Below, piece after piece: positions 1 through 9,376 of a stretch of DNA of 64,000 nucleotides (positions within the stretch are counted from its first letter, which is position 1; the number at the start of each line of letters is the position of its first letter). The stretch is taken from positions 35,242-99,241 of the forward strand of contig NZ_SADV01000015.1 in NCBI RefSeq assembly GCF_006864135.1. The letters are read 5' to 3'. This stretch comes from Lysinibacillus sphaericus (GTDB taxonomy: Bacteria > Bacillota > Bacilli > Bacillales_A > Planococcaceae). Made by a program: the position numbers and the translations under genes. A model generated the notes under the pieces. The model was not told the origin of the DNA. It did no database searches and saw nothing but the letters and a program-made list of their open reading frames with translations.

Positions 1-68
1 TATATGTGCGTAGTGAAGTAACACCCATTACGCCAAGGCGAAATTGATCTACGAAAGGAGTGGTTCTA

Positions 69-1268
69 GTGGAAAAAATAAAAGTGGAACATGTTTCTAA
101 AGTTTTCGGGAAACATATTCCCCAAGCCTTAGAACTCGTCAAGCAACAAAAAAGCAAGACTGATATCTTAAAAGAAACAGGTGCAACAGTCGGTGTATAC
201 GATGCAAGTTTTACCGTAAATGAAGGTGAAATCTTCGTTATCATGGGATTATCAGGAAGTGGTAAGTCGACACTGATTCGACTTTTAAACCGTCTCATAG
301 AACCTACAAGTGGAAATATTTACATCGATGGAGAAAATATTTCTAAAATGGGCAAAGAGAGTTTACGTAATGTAAGAAGAAACAAAATGAGTATGGTCTT
401 TCAAAACTTCGGTTTATTCCCCCATCGTACACTTCTTCAAAACACAGAATACGGCCTTGAAATCAGAGGCATCTCAAAGGAAGAACGGCAAGCAAAAGCA
501 GAGCAAGCTCTCGACAATGCAGGCTTACTTGCTTATAAGGACCAATATCCTAGTCAATTATCAGGCGGTATGCAACAGCGTGTTGGATTAGCACGGGCAC
601 TTGCAAATGACCCTGAAATATTACTAATGGATGAGGCTTTTTCTGCACTCGATCCATTAATTCGAAAAGAAATGCAAGATGAGCTACTCGATTTACAAAG
701 CACATTGAAAAAAACAATTTTATTTATCACCCACGATTTGAATGAAGCATTACGTATTGGTGATCGTATCGCCATTATGAAAGATGGCTCAATCATCCAA
801 ATTGGTACTGGAGAAGAAATTTTAACAAATCCTGCAAATGATTATGTTAAAACATTCGTAGAAGACGTCGATCGTTCTAAAGTATTAACTGCTGAAAATG
901 CCATGGTTCGACCTGTATCTGTCAATGTAGATGTAGATGGACCGACCGTAGCACTTAAAAGAATGCGTGAGGAAACGGTTAGTTTATTAATGGCCGTTGA
1001 CAAGAATCGACATTTAAAAGGCTATATTACTGCTGACGACGCACGGGCTGCAGCTAAAAGACAAGAACAAACGGTACATTCAATTGTTCAATCTGATATG
1101 TTAACCGTTCCACCAGATATGCTTTTACAAGATATATTAGGTTTGATTCATAATAGTCCTACTCCTATTGCGGTTGTAAAAGATGAGCGCTTGCTTGGTG
1201 TTCTTATCCGGGGCGTTGTCATCGAAGCACTTTCAACTAGCGATGAGGAGGCGAATGCACATGAATAA
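69..1268 (+). CDS. opuAA: Glycine betaine/proline betaine ABC transporter ATP-binding protein OpuAA
   Basis: ATPase subunit of the osmoprotectant importer OpuA; it drives uptake of glycine betaine under salt stress at the inner face of the membrane. Seen: Walker [10 protein letters not shown] near residue 60, Q-loop at [11 protein letters not shown], signature [14 protein letters not shown], Walker [13 protein letters not shown], switch His in THDLNEA, then a C-terminal pair of CBS-like segments (about 270-400) typical of the QAT/OpuA family, where they sense ionic strength. The start is taken as GTG 69 rather than GTG 60, because AAAGGAG at 53-59 abuts the upstream codon but lies 9 nt from 69. 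Its stop overlaps the opuAB start. About 400 aa is normal for the family. Confidence 0.95.
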   Translation: MEKIKVEHVSKVFGKHIPQALELVKQQKSKTDILKETGATVGVYDASFTVNEGEIFVIMGLSGSGKSTLIRLLNRLIEPTSGNIYIDGENISKMGKESLRNVRRNKMSMVFQNFGLFPHRTLLQNTEYGLEIRGISKEERQAKAEQALDNAGLLAYKDQYPSQLSGGMQQRVGLARALANDPEILLMDEAFSALDPLIRKEMQDELLDLQSTLKKTILFITHDLNEALRIGDRIAIMKDGSIIQIGTGEEILTNPANDYVKTFVEDVDRSKVLTAENAMVRPVSVNVDVDGPTVALKRMREETVSLLMAVDKNRHLKGYITADDARAAAKRQEQTVHSIVQSDMLTVPPDMLLQDILGLIHNSPTPIAVVKDERLLGVLIRGVVIEALSTSDEEANAHE

Positions 1269-2115
1269 TTTATTAGACAATATTCCCGCAATACCAGTTG
1301 GACCATGGGTAGAATCAGTTATGGACTGGTTGACGAGTAATTTTTCAGTGTTTTTTAACTTGATTCAAAAAAATGGAAAACTACTCATGAATCAGGTCAC
1401 TGATTTATTAGTGAGCATTCCTCCGATTATTCTTATTTTACTTGTTGTCATTTTTGCTTTTTTCGTTACCGGTAAAAAATTCGGGCTCGCAACGTTTTCA
1501 TTAATTGGTTTGTTATTTATTTATAATCAAGGCTTATGGACGCATCTTATGGAAACAACCACACTCGTGCTCTTTTCAAGTATCATCTCAATCATATTAG
1601 GTATTCCTCTTGGCATTCTAATGTCGAAGTCAACTGTAGCAGAAAATGTGATTAAGCCGATACTCGATTTCATGCAAACAATGCCTGGCTTCGTATACTT
1701 GATTCCTGCCGTTGCCTTCTTTGGTATTGGGATAGTCCCTGGTGTATTTGCATCCGTTATTTTCGCCTTACCACCAACTGTACGTATGACGAACCTAGGA
1801 ATTCGCCAAGTACCAAAAGAATTAGTAGAAGCTGCGGATTCATATGGAAGTACCTCAAAACAAAAACTATTTAAAGTAGAAATTCCTCTTGCCAAATCAA
1901 CTATAATGGCAGGGATTAACCAAACAGTTATGCTATCACTGTCAATGGTTGTAACTGCCTCAATGATTGGTGCACCTGGTCTAGGACGTGAAGTATTAAC
2001 TGCACTACAACGTACACAGGTTGGTAATGGCTTTGTTGCAGGTTTAGGTCTTGTAATTTTCGCGATTGTTATAGACCGCCTAACGCAAAGTTTTAATAAG
2101 AAGAAAGTCGTATAG
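1261..2115 (+). CDS. opuAB: Glycine betaine ABC transporter permease OpuAB
   Basis: Membrane-spanning subunit of the OpuA betaine importer. About 284 aa with several hydrophobic segments and the binding-protein-dependent permease motif ([22 protein letters not shown], the EAA loop) that contacts the ATPase. The start ATG 1261 is preceded by GAGGAGG and overlaps the last codons of opuAA, indicating translational coupling. A longer upstream in-frame opening exists from 1183 but lies inside opuAA and has no better ribosome site. Family assignment is firm from the EAA loop, the size and the operon position. Confidence 0.94.
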   Translation: MNNLLDNIPAIPVGPWVESVMDWLTSNFSVFFNLIQKNGKLLMNQVTDLLVSIPPIILILLVVIFAFFVTGKKFGLATFSLIGLLFIYNQGLWTHLMETTTLVLFSSIISIILGIPLGILMSKSTVAENVIKPILDFMQTMPGFVYLIPAVAFFGIGIVPGVFASVIFALPPTVRMTNLGIRQVPKELVEAADSYGSTSKQKLFKVEIPLAKSTIMAGINQTVMLSLSMVVTASMIGAPGLGREVLTALQRTQVGNGFVAGLGLVIFAIVIDRLTQSFNKKKVV

Positions 2116-2221
2116 AAAAAGAGGCAATTTATTGACGAAAATCTTAGTTCTTTACTTTCACCGCTGAGATTTACGATTTGTAGTTTGCTACAAAACTATT
2201 AATATTTGAAAGGAAGATTCG

Positions 2222-3094
2222 ATGAAACTGAAAACATTAACTAAATTAGGAATGGCTTTAGGGCTTGGCTTTTTGCTAGCCGCATGTAATGGTGATGATT
2301 CAAGTAAGAGTAGTGGTAACTCAAAGGACGTCAATCTAGCCTACGTTGAATGGGATACAGAAATTGCTTCAACTAATGTAGTTGGTCAGGTACTAGAGGA
2401 TTTAGGCTACAATGTATCATTAACACCACTTGATAATGCAATTATGTGGGAGGCTGTTTCAAAAGGTGAAGCAGATGGCATGGTCGCTGCATGGTTACCA
2501 AATACTCATGCCCCACAGTACGAAAAATATAAGAACGACCTTGATGAACTAGGTGAAAACCTTACTGGTGCCAAAATAGGTCTAGTAGTACCAAGCTATA
2601 TGGACGTTAACTCGATTGAGGATTTAAAAAACCAAGCAGATAAAACAATTACGGGTATTGAACCTGGTGCTGGGATTACAGCTTCTACTGAAAAGGCCTT
2701 AGATGAATATGATAACCTAGCAGGTTGGCAGCTATTAACTTCTTCATCTGGAGCTATGACCACTTCTCTTGCTAAAGCAATTAAAAATAAAGAAGACATT
2801 ATCGTGACAGGCTGGTCTCCTCACTGGAAATTCGCTAAATATGATCTTAAATATTTAGATGATCCAAAAGGCGTTTATGGTGGCGAAGAAACGATTAACA
2901 CATTCGCTCGTAAAGGTTTAAAAGAAGATCAACCAGATGTCTATTCTGTACTAGATAACTTCCACTGGACATCAGAAGACTTAGAGAGCGTAATGCTAGA
3001 AATTATGGATGGCAAAGACCCAAAACAAGCTGCTAAAGATTGGGTGGAAGCTAACGCAGACAAAGTTGCTGAATGGACGAAGGATATTAAATAA
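2222..3094 (+). CDS. opuAC: Glycine betaine-binding lipoprotein OpuAC
   Basis: Extracellular substrate-binding lipoprotein of OpuA. Seen: lipoprotein signal with lipobox LLAAC (Cys about residue 21), then an OpuAC/ProX-type domain with aromatic-rich stretches (VEWDTEI, WLPNTHAPQ, GWSPHWKFAKY) that in the family form the Trp cage for the quaternary ammonium group. 290 aa, normal length. It follows opuAB after 106 bp; that gap contains a 7-bp stem (2177-2194, TTTGTAG/CTACAAA), which could tune the ratio of binding protein to permease (inference). AAGGAAG precedes ATG 2222. A strong terminator follows at 3108. Confidence 0.95.
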   Translation: MKLKTLTKLGMALGLGFLLAACNGDDSSKSSGNSKDVNLAYVEWDTEIASTNVVGQVLEDLGYNVSLTPLDNAIMWEAVSKGEADGMVAAWLPNTHAPQYEKYKNDLDELGENLTGAKIGLVVPSYMDVNSIEDLKNQADKTITGIEPGAGITASTEKALDEYDNLAGWQLLTSSSGAMTTSLAKAIKNKEDIIVTGWSPHWKFAKYDLKYLDDPKGVYGGEETINTFARKGLKEDQPDVYSVLDNFHWTSEDLESVMLEIMDGKDPKQAAKDWVEANADKVAEWTKDIK

Positions 3095-3107
3095 TTATTA
3101 AAAATGC

Positions 3108-3149
3108 GTGTCTAAATAGCAGTTTTGAACTGCTTTTAGACACCTTTTT
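3108..3149 (+). terminator. Intrinsic terminator of opuA operon
   Basis: GTGTCTAAA-AGCAG pairs with CTGC-TTTAGACAC across a short loop and is followed by CTTTTTAATTTT. It lies 14 nt after the opuAC stop and closes the operon. Confidence 0.9.
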
Positions 3150-3392
3150 AATTTTCTACTATATGGACACCTCGTATATAGATAAAATACATATTGTGTT
3201 AAAATAAATTTATGGTTTACAAAAGGGAATTATTAGTATTTTGTGTATAATAAAGCTAAATGTAGAACCAATAGGGAAAATGATTGGTTTTATAGTTTAA
3301 AAAATGTATTGTCGAATTAGTTAATCCAAAAAGAAATTTACTTTGGAATTTTTTTCTCATATTATATAAATTATAAAGGATTTGAATATAAG

Positions 3393-4100
3393 ATGATCGA
3401 ATTATTTGCTATGAATATCAATAATTCCATTTGTTTTTCAACGTACAAACAACTAATGCAATTATTACCACAAAAAAAACAAGACAAATTAAAAAAATTT
3501 ACTAGAATAGAAGATTTGATAAGAGGTCTTTTTGCGGAAATTTTAATACGAAATATTATTATACAACAAAAACTTAAAAATAATTTTCAATTTGAGTTTG
3601 CAACGAACCCTTATGGAAAACCATATTTATCTGATGTAGAAAGCTTTTATTTTAATTTAAGCCATTCAGAAGATTGGGTAGTATGTGCATTAGATAGTAA
3701 CCACATTGGCATTGATATAGAAAAAGAAAAGTCTATTGATATTACGCTAGCAAAGCAGTTCTTTACAGAAAAAGAATGTGATTACATTTTTTCATTAGAA
3801 AATTATCAATTGAATAGATTTTTTGAAATATGGACTTTAAAAGAAAGCTATATTAAAGCAATCGGATTTGGTCTATCCCTTCCTCTAAACTCTTTCTCCA
3901 TTATAAAAGATGGCATTGATCAAACTTTTAAAATTGAGTCACAATTCAAGGACATAAAATTTTATTTAAAAAATTATTTAATAGATACAAATTATCAGAT
4001 CGCAGTTTGCGCACGTAATTATGATTTTCCTTCTGCTATAAAATATGTTGATCCTGAAGATTTAGTGATAGCAGCTTTAAATAATAGCTCACTTAAATAG
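3393..4100 (+). CDS. Sfp-type 4'-phosphopantetheinyl transferase
   Basis: Transfers the phosphopantetheine arm from CoA to the conserved Ser of carrier proteins. Seen: GKPYL and FNLSHS motifs (about residues 75-92), the Mg-binding GIDIEK and the WTLKESYIKA motif characteristic of Sfp/AcpT family II enzymes. 235 aa matches Sfp. The cluster needs at least six carrier domains activated (two ACPs in the PKS, one ACP and one PCP in the hybrid, two PCPs in the NRPS) plus the free ACP at 7065, so this gene is the expected partner. It is transcribed towards the biosynthetic operon from the far border and is as AT-rich as the cluster. Start ATG 3393 follows AAAGGA at a rather long 13-nt spacing. Confidence 0.93.
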   Translation: MIELFAMNINNSICFSTYKQLMQLLPQKKQDKLKKFTRIEDLIRGLFAEILIRNIIIQQKLKNNFQFEFATNPYGKPYLSDVESFYFNLSHSEDWVVCALDSNHIGIDIEKEKSIDITLAKQFFTEKECDYIFSLENYQLNRFFEIWTLKESYIKAIGFGLSLPLNSFSIIKDGIDQTFKIESQFKDIKFYLKNYLIDTNYQIAVCARNYDFPSAIKYVDPEDLVIAALNNSSLK

Positions 4101-4308
4101 AAATAAAGTCTTTATACTGTCCTCATAAATTATTCTTTTAAGTTATTATTCGGATTGTAAACACTTAAACCTGAAAGATTTTTTTCTTTAGTAGAACGCT
4201 ATAATTTAATTTCAGCTTAAAAATTAGCACTAACGAGTATGATGTTGCATTTGAAGATCAAACTTATAGCTTTCCTGAATTAAAAAATTTCTTTACTTTT
4301 TATGTAAT

Positions 4309-4350
4309 AAAAAAAGGCGCCCTTTCAGAGTTATCTTAAAAGTTGGCGCC
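4309..4350 (-). terminator. Terminator at end of the leftward biosynthetic transcript
   Basis: Two GGCGCC hexamers (4316-4321 and 4345-4350) plus a bulged CTTT/AAAG extension form a hairpin. On the minus strand it runs into seven T residues. It is the first clear minus-strand terminator downstream of the fkbH-like gene, about 490 bp beyond its stop and past the pdhA relic. Confidence 0.65.
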
Positions 4351-4487
4351 AATGTTAAGATTCGTTCTATCAATTCTGTTTTAAACCAAAGAGCTTTTAA
4401 AAACAATTTTTAAAATCGAAATTTATTAACTTGCAATAAATAAACTTGGATTTGTTCTTCATCAAGCTTCGCATTATAAAGATTAGC

Positions 4488-4712
4488 CAAATGCTCCATG
4501 GTTGCGATATGATGGAACTAACCAATCATTTTCATTTAATGCTAATGCGCTTCCGACTTGTGATGCCTCTTCCCTTCGAATGGTACAAACGTTCCTATCT
4601 TGCCCTGCCGCTGTAAACTTACTGCTTTTCTATCAAACGCTCTAACCCTTAATAAATGATTATAAAATTTTTCTACCTATTCTTTTGTAATAAGAGATTC
4701 ATAATATTTAAA
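4488..4712 (-). pseudogene. Decayed fragment of a pyruvate dehydrogenase E1-alpha-type gene
   Basis: No open gene spans 4101-4836, but the minus strand translates, with one in-frame TAG and one single-base frameshift, to YYESLITKE-stop-VEKFYNHLLRVRAFDR, then KAVSLQRQGKIGTFVPFEG, then (other frame) EASQVGSALALNENDWLVPSYR. This is the N-terminal core of PDH/2-oxo acid dehydrogenase E1-alpha (the RAFD..AV.LQRQGRIG and EA.QVGSALAL signature). Similarity stops after PSYRNHGA. The rest of the gap is featureless except for the terminator at 4309. The fragment is dead; it marks a breakpoint at the cluster border. Family recognised from memory, not searched. Confidence 0.7.
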
Positions 4713-4836
4713 AGTTTTCCTTCTTCACATACCAATCTTCTTATCGGAAAATATTATTCCAAACAATCCACCCTCTATTATTTATTCACTTCAAATCAAA
4801 AAAGTTTAACTTTTACAATTTCAGCGTTTTAATCTT

Positions 4837-5889
4837 TTATATTAATAGAAAAGAGTTCAATTTTATATAGTTTGGTAAAGGCTGAAGGTTCATTAAATCG
4901 TTTTCGAACAATACTAAATTTTCATTTTCTTCAATCTCTTCGAATCCTGAAAATCTATAAGTCATATACATCATTCGATTTTTAGTAGTTGGAACGAATT
5001 CTGCACGTAGACGTACATTTGCATTCTTAGCTAGATGTATAACATAATTGAGCATAATTGTACCAATTCCCCTGGACATAACTCTGCACGACATAAGTAA
5101 TAGCTTTATTGTCCATACATTTTTGTCACATTCAATTAGTACAACTCCTATTTTTCCATATGGCCCATATTTATCATTTAAATCAGCTATTAATAATTTA
5201 TGCCTATCCGATTTACTAAAATTATCGAGTTCTTCATAGGAATAAGTATACCCCGTTGCATTTAATTGATGGGTTCTTACCGTTAACTCCTCTGCTCGCT
5301 GCAAATCACCATCACTAACTGGAGATATGGTAAGTACCATATTAAGGGTTTTTAAAAATTCCTCCGTTGTACCTTCATAGCTTTCTTCTTCTTTATTGCG
5401 TTCTATATCACTTAAATACATTTTTCTTCTCATTTTCGAATCTTCTGTTATAAAATTCGGATTCATTTCAGGTAGACTAAGTAAGCCACTTAAATCATTT
5501 GCATCTATACACATAATTTCCGGGACTGAAAAACTGACTTCCTCTCTTTCGAAAGGCTGATCATCTATAAATGCCAAAGTATCAAGTCCAATATTAATAG
5601 ACTTTGCTATCTTTTTAATAGATGATCCCTTTGAATTCCAGTTAATTTGAGGATAAATAAAATACTTCTCAATACCAAATTCTTTAAGTTTTTCAATTGC
5701 TAAATGATGTTCATTTTTACTTGCAATAGATTGTAATATGCCACGATTATCTAATTCTTCTAAAATTTCTTTTATATCTTCATGTAATTTAACACTCTTA
5801 TCTTCAAGTAAAACACCTTGCCATAATGTATGATCCAGATCCCAAACAACACACTTTACCTTTCTCTCTTGTGAACTAATCTCTAACAT
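4837..5889 (-). CDS. FkbH-like glyceryl-ACP synthase (HAD superfamily)
   Basis: FkbH-family enzymes dephosphorylate 1,3-bisphosphoglycerate and load the glyceryl unit on an ACP, the first step to hydroxy- and methoxymalonyl-ACP. Seen: HAD motif VVWDLDHTLWQGVL (residues about 14-27, nucleophile and acid Asp in DLD), FIDDQPFEREEV as the distal acidic motif, and a C-terminal GNAT-like half with LLMSCRVMSRGIG. 350 aa is usual for the family. The start ATG is set by GGAGG 6 nt upstream. It is the last gene of the leftward operon, 27 bp after the acyl-CoA dehydrogenase. Alternative: use of glyceryl-ACP directly as a starter or tetronate unit, but the two adjacent dehydrogenases favour extender synthesis. 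Confidence 0.9.
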   Translation of the reverse strand: MLEISSQERKVKCVVWDLDHTLWQGVLLEDKSVKLHEDIKEILEELDNRGILQSIASKNEHHLAIEKLKEFGIEKYFIYPQINWNSKGSSIKKIAKSINIGLDTLAFIDDQPFEREEVSFSVPEIMCIDANDLSGLLSLPEMNPNFITEDSKMRRKMYLSDIERNKEEESYEGTTEEFLKTLNMVLTISPVSDGDLQRAEELTVRTHQLNATGYTYSYEELDNFSKSDRHKLLIADLNDKYGPYGKIGVVLIECDKNVWTIKLLLMSCRVMSRGIGTIMLNYVIHLAKNANVRLRAEFVPTTKNRMMYMTYRFSGFEEIEENENLVLFENDLMNLQPLPNYIKLNSFLLI

Positions 5890-5916
5890 GATACACCTCC
5901 GACAAGAATCACTCTT

Positions 5917-7068
5917 CTAGTTGTTTCCAATAATATTTTTAGCAATTAATATTTCATGCATCTGTGTAGTTCCTTCAATGATTTCATTAATCTTTGCATC
6001 TCTATAATATCTTTCTACTGAATATTCTTGGCTTAATCCATTAGCACCATGAATCTGCACAGCATCTCCTGCAACTTTATTTAGCATTGTAGAAGCAAAG
6101 TACTTTGCATTCCATGTCTCCATAATAGTTTCGGGGTCTCCGGTATCCTTTAGATAGCCAGCATTTAAACACATTAATCGCGCAGCCTTTACATTAACAA
6201 CCATTTCTGTTATCATTTTTTGAATTAATTGATTTTGACTTAATGTACATCCAAATTGTTTTCTTTTCTTTGCATAACGTACGCTTTCTTCAATACACGC
6301 CTGTCCAATGCCAACACACCCCCATGCAATAGTATATCTACCGTAGTCTAAACAAGAGAATGCGACATGGGATAATCCAGTGCCAGGTCTACCAATCATA
6401 TTTGTCTCAGGAATATGGCAATCATCCATGCATAGTTCTGCTACCATTGATGCCCTCACACCCATCATTCCATGAATTTCTTTAGCCGAAAAACCTGGGC
6501 TATTTTTTTCTACTAAAAATGCAGTTGGTTTACCATCTAATTTTGCAAAAATAATGAAAATATCAGCTATTTGGCCCATAGTAATCCATTTTTTGCTACC
6601 GTTTAAAATATAGTTGCCATTTATAAGTGCAGCAGATGTTTCTATACTTTTAGCATCACTACCTATTTGGGGTTCAGTTAAACCAAAAGCTCCTATGATT
6701 TCACCCTTCGCCATTTTTGGAAGCCAATATTCCTTTTGCTCATCTGTCCCCCACTTTTCAATCGCAAGTGCTACCATACCATGTACTGTCAACAATGCTC
6801 TAGTTGATGAACATCCTCTTCCCACTTCTTCATTAAGTAATCCCAAAGTAATCATGTCGTAGCCTAATCCATCATACTTCTTAGAAATAGTCGCTCCTAA
6901 GTACCCACTTTGGGAAACCTTCTCTATAAGTTCGGTAGGTAAATATTCATTTCGGTCATATTCACCAGCGTAAGGAATTATCTCAGATTGAACAAATGCT
7001 CTAAAACTTTCTTGATATTTTAATTGTTCTGATGTAAATTCTATATTCATATTTTCACCATCATTCAT
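5917..7068 (-). CDS. Acyl-CoA dehydrogenase-like oxidase of hydroxymalonyl-ACP pathway (FkbI/ZmaE type)
   Basis: FAD enzyme expected to oxidise the aldehyde/hydroxy intermediate of glyceryl-ACP in hydroxymalonyl-ACP formation. Seen: full acyl-CoA dehydrogenase fold of 383 aa with FGLTEPQIGSDAKSIET and KKWITMGQIADIFIIFAKLD in the middle domain, RKQFGCTLSQNQLIQ, and the C-terminal QIHGANGLSQEYSVERYYRDAKINEIIEGTTQ. The catalytic Glu position falls in the INEIIEGT segment, as in catabolic relatives. The start ATG overlaps the ACP stop by 4 bp (ATGA), so the two are translationally coupled. Context rather than sequence separates it from beta-oxidation enzymes. Confidence 0.88.
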   Translation of the reverse strand: MNDGENMNIEFTSEQLKYQESFRAFVQSEIIPYAGEYDRNEYLPTELIEKVSQSGYLGATISKKYDGLGYDMITLGLLNEEVGRGCSSTRALLTVHGMVALAIEKWGTDEQKEYWLPKMAKGEIIGAFGLTEPQIGSDAKSIETSAALINGNYILNGSKKWITMGQIADIFIIFAKLDGKPTAFLVEKNSPGFSAKEIHGMMGVRASMVAELCMDDCHIPETNMIGRPGTGLSHVAFSCLDYGRYTIAWGCVGIGQACIEESVRYAKKRKQFGCTLSQNQLIQKMITEMVVNVKAARLMCLNAGYLKDTGDPETIMETWNAKYFASTMLNKVAGDAVQIHGANGLSQEYSVERYYRDAKINEIIEGTTQMHEILIAKNIIGNN

Positions 7069-7334
7069 TTAGTATTTACTTCATTTTCGATAGTTGTTTC
7101 ATGTTGCTTTTTACTAATAAAAGAGACAATTGAATCAATCGTTCTGAAATTATTAAGATCTAAATCTTTATTCTTAACTTTTATATTAAATTCTTTTTCA
7201 ATAAACATTACTAACTGCATTGCGAAGAGTGAATTGACAAATCCTGTTGAAAATATATCTTCATTATCCATTATTTCATGGTTTTTAAAAAACTTAGAAA
7301 GATAAGTTTTTATTTTCATTTTAGTTTCAGACAT
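7065..7334 (-). CDS. Discrete acyl carrier protein for extender unit (FkbJ/ZmaD type)
   Basis: Free-standing ACP of 89 aa that carries the glyceryl-to-hydroxymalonyl intermediates. The phosphopantetheine Ser lies in GFVNSLFAMQLVMFIEKEF (about residue 35). The NSL instead of the common DSL, and the helix that follows it, are typical of ACPs in methoxy-/hydroxymalonyl cassettes. Start ATG 7334 follows an AGGAGT site. It sits between the two dehydrogenases and overlaps the downstream one, so the four-gene cassette is one unit. It needs the Sfp-type enzyme at 3393 for activity. Confidence 0.9.
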   Translation of the reverse strand: MSETKMKIKTYLSKFFKNHEIMDNEDIFSTGFVNSLFAMQLVMFIEKEFNIKVKNKDLDLNNFRTIDSIVSFISKKQHETTIENEVNTK

Positions 7335-7360
7335 TTTATCATACTCCTTTGGGCATTTTT

Positions 7361-8206
7361 TTAATAAGTATAGAATCCTTGACCAACTTTTTTGCCGAGC
7401 AATCCTGCATCAACCATCTTACGTAGTAAGGGACAGCACCGATACTTTGAATCTTGAAAGCTTTCATATAAAACATCTAGTGAATTTACAACAGTATCGA
7501 GTCCAATTAAGTCAGCTGTTTCCAGTGGTCCCATCTTATGTCCATAACATTTTTTAAATATGTTATCTACATCGTTAGGTGCAGCTACTTGATCCTGTAC
7601 AACAAAGGCAGCCTCATTCATAAAAAGATGAGAGATTCTGTTTGATACAAAACCAGGTGAATCATTAACAATAATGCACTCTTTCCCAATATGTTTAAGA
7701 AGCTCTTTTGTTAGCAAAATAGTTTCCTCAGATGTATGATATCCTTTAATTACCTCAATAGTAGTCATAAGCGGTACAGGATTCATAAAATGTGTTCCAA
7801 TAAACTTCTCTGGCCTCTTGGTTAATGCTGCTATTTTAGTAATAGGAATACAAGAAGTATTAACTAAAAATACGCAATTTTCTGTACAAATTTCATCTAC
7901 TTTTTCATAAACTGATTTTTTAACCTCCCATTTCTCAGGGACGTTTTCAACAACAAAGTCTACTTGTTCTAATAGTTGGTAATCTGTTGAAAAATTGACT
8001 CTTGATAAAATTATTTCGGAGTCTTCGTCTATCTTGTTTTTGTTAAATAAAGCGTGAAAACGAATATTTTGTCGTATTTCTTCTTTTGCATGCTCTAATT
8101 TTTCCTCAGAAATGTCTAATAATATGACATTTACCCCCTCTTGAGCAAAATTCTGAGCTACTCCTCTTCCCATTACTCCTGCTCCAATGACGGCTACTTT
8201 TCTCAT
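7361..8206 (-). CDS. 3-hydroxyacyl-CoA dehydrogenase-like enzyme of hydroxymalonyl-ACP pathway (FkbK/ZmaG type)
   Basis: NAD-dependent dehydrogenase that would oxidise glyceryl-ACP at C3. Seen: N-terminal Rossmann motif VAVIGAGVMGRGVAQ with acidic LLDIS, the catalytic His in GTHFMNPVPLM, Asn/Pro in VNDSPGFVSNRI, and a C-terminal dimerisation domain ending GQGFYTY. 281 aa is the same length as catabolic 3-hydroxybutyryl-CoA dehydrogenases. Assigned to extender synthesis because it lies next to the free ACP, acyl-CoA dehydrogenase and fkbH-like genes. No methyltransferase accompanies it, so the cassette should stop at hydroxymalonyl. Confidence 0.88.
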   Translation of the reverse strand: MRKVAVIGAGVMGRGVAQNFAQEGVNVILLDISEEKLEHAKEEIRQNIRFHALFNKNKIDEDSEIILSRVNFSTDYQLLEQVDFVVENVPEKWEVKKSVYEKVDEICTENCVFLVNTSCIPITKIAALTKRPEKFIGTHFMNPVPLMTTIEVIKGYHTSEETILLTKELLKHIGKECIIVNDSPGFVSNRISHLFMNEAAFVVQDQVAAPNDVDNIFKKCYGHKMGPLETADLIGLDTVVNSLDVLYESFQDSKYRCCPLLRKMVDAGLLGKKVGQGFYTY

Positions 8207-8327
8207 ACTAAATTACTCCTTCTGATTTTATTTACATAATTTTAATAATTATATAAAAATTTAATTCATCTCATTATTGGGCATTCATTCAATAAACACG
8301 TTTATTTTTTTTTAAAATATATCCATT

Positions 8328-9260
8328 TTAATGTTTGCTGTTCAACCTTACTATTTTCTTATATGATAAGAACTTATAATCTGTATTTATCACTCTAGAT
8401 ATTTTTGTAAGGGAGTCATCTAGGCTAACTTCAATAAAAGTAGTTATACCAAAAACAATCATTTTTTCTATTGAACATTTCCAATTCATTGAACTTGGCA
8501 TATTTTTCACTAGTTCTTTCTTTAAGTCAGAAGCACTTTGAAGAGCATTTTGGGTAAATACTGAAATTATCGGTATTCTACTATCATCAACCTTTATTCT
8601 TTCAACAAGATCTATAAATTTATCAATCCCTTTTTCAGCAAACGGAGTATGGAATGCATAGGGGACATTTATTTTTACAACCTTTATAGCGCCCTCCTCT
8701 TCCGCTCCACCTAAAATTTTAATTATATCACTTTTATTTCCAGATATAACAATGCAGTACTTACTATTTTCACTAGCAATCTTGACAGTATCGGAAAAAT
8801 TGTTTTTTTCTATTAAGCTTACAACTTGTTGGTAATTCAAACCTATTATAGTTGCCATAGACTCCTCATGCCTTGAAATATCTTTCGGATATTCATATAT
8901 AGTTAGGAGCATGTGCAATCCTGTTTCAAAAGAAATAGATTTTCCACATGACATTGCAGTAATCAAGCCCATACTATAACCTAAAAATACTTTAGGCTTT
9001 ACACCTATGGAAATATATGTATCGAACACTATATTATCGCAGGTGTAGATAGCTATCCAATCATTGAAAAAGTCATCGTATTTCGTTTTTTTGGAATAAA
9101 ATAGATAGTCCCACAAATCTAAATCTAATTCCTTTTCCACAATGGAGCAATATTTACGCAATAATTCTAATTGCTCTTCATCGAGTAAATGTAATAAGCT
9201 TTGATATTCTGATCCAACTCCCTGAAAAAGAAACGCATTTCCACCATCAAAATAATCCAC
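8328..9260 (-). CDS. Discrete PKS acyltransferase with atypical active-site motifs
   Basis: Stand-alone FabD/AT-fold protein of 310 aa. Seen: FLFQGVGSEYQSL (usual FPGQGSQ), nucleophile motif GYSMGL where malonyl transferases have GHSxGE, and catalytic His in YAFHTPF. The Arg that normally pairs with the malonyl carboxylate (in the RG.LM segment) appears replaced (TIYEYPK). This could mean a non-malonyl substrate, for example loading a starter on the N-terminal ACP of the PKS or proofreading hydrolysis. By position it could instead be the trans AT for hydroxymalonyl-ACP, like ZmaF of zwittermicin. GTG start after GGAGGG. About 120 bp precede the next gene, so its expression may be partly separate. 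Confidence 0.8.
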   Translation of the reverse strand: MDYFDGGNAFLFQGVGSEYQSLLHLLDEEQLELLRKYCSIVEKELDLDLWDYLFYSKKTKYDDFFNDWIAIYTCDNIVFDTYISIGVKPKVFLGYSMGLITAMSCGKSISFETGLHMLLTIYEYPKDISRHEESMATIIGLNYQQVVSLIEKNNFSDTVKIASENSKYCIVISGNKSDIIKILGGAEEEGAIKVVKINVPYAFHTPFAEKGIDKFIDLVERIKVDDSRIPIISVFTQNALQSASDLKKELVKNMPSSMNWKCSIEKMIVFGITTFIEVSLDDSLTKISRVINTDYKFLSYKKIVRLNSKH

Positions 9261-9376
9261 TGTTTCCCTCCTATGATATAATTTAATGCACCATTATTCT
9301 GATATTAAAGTATTCATAGTATTGATATAAGTGCAATCAATACTATGAATACTTATTCTCCAAATACTTAAGAGAT

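Noticed and set aside
5917..8206. Fatty acid beta-oxidation operon
   Set aside because: Acyl-CoA and 3-hydroxyacyl-CoA dehydrogenase genes are interleaved with a free ACP and an FkbH-like gene and no thiolase or enoyl-CoA hydratase is present.
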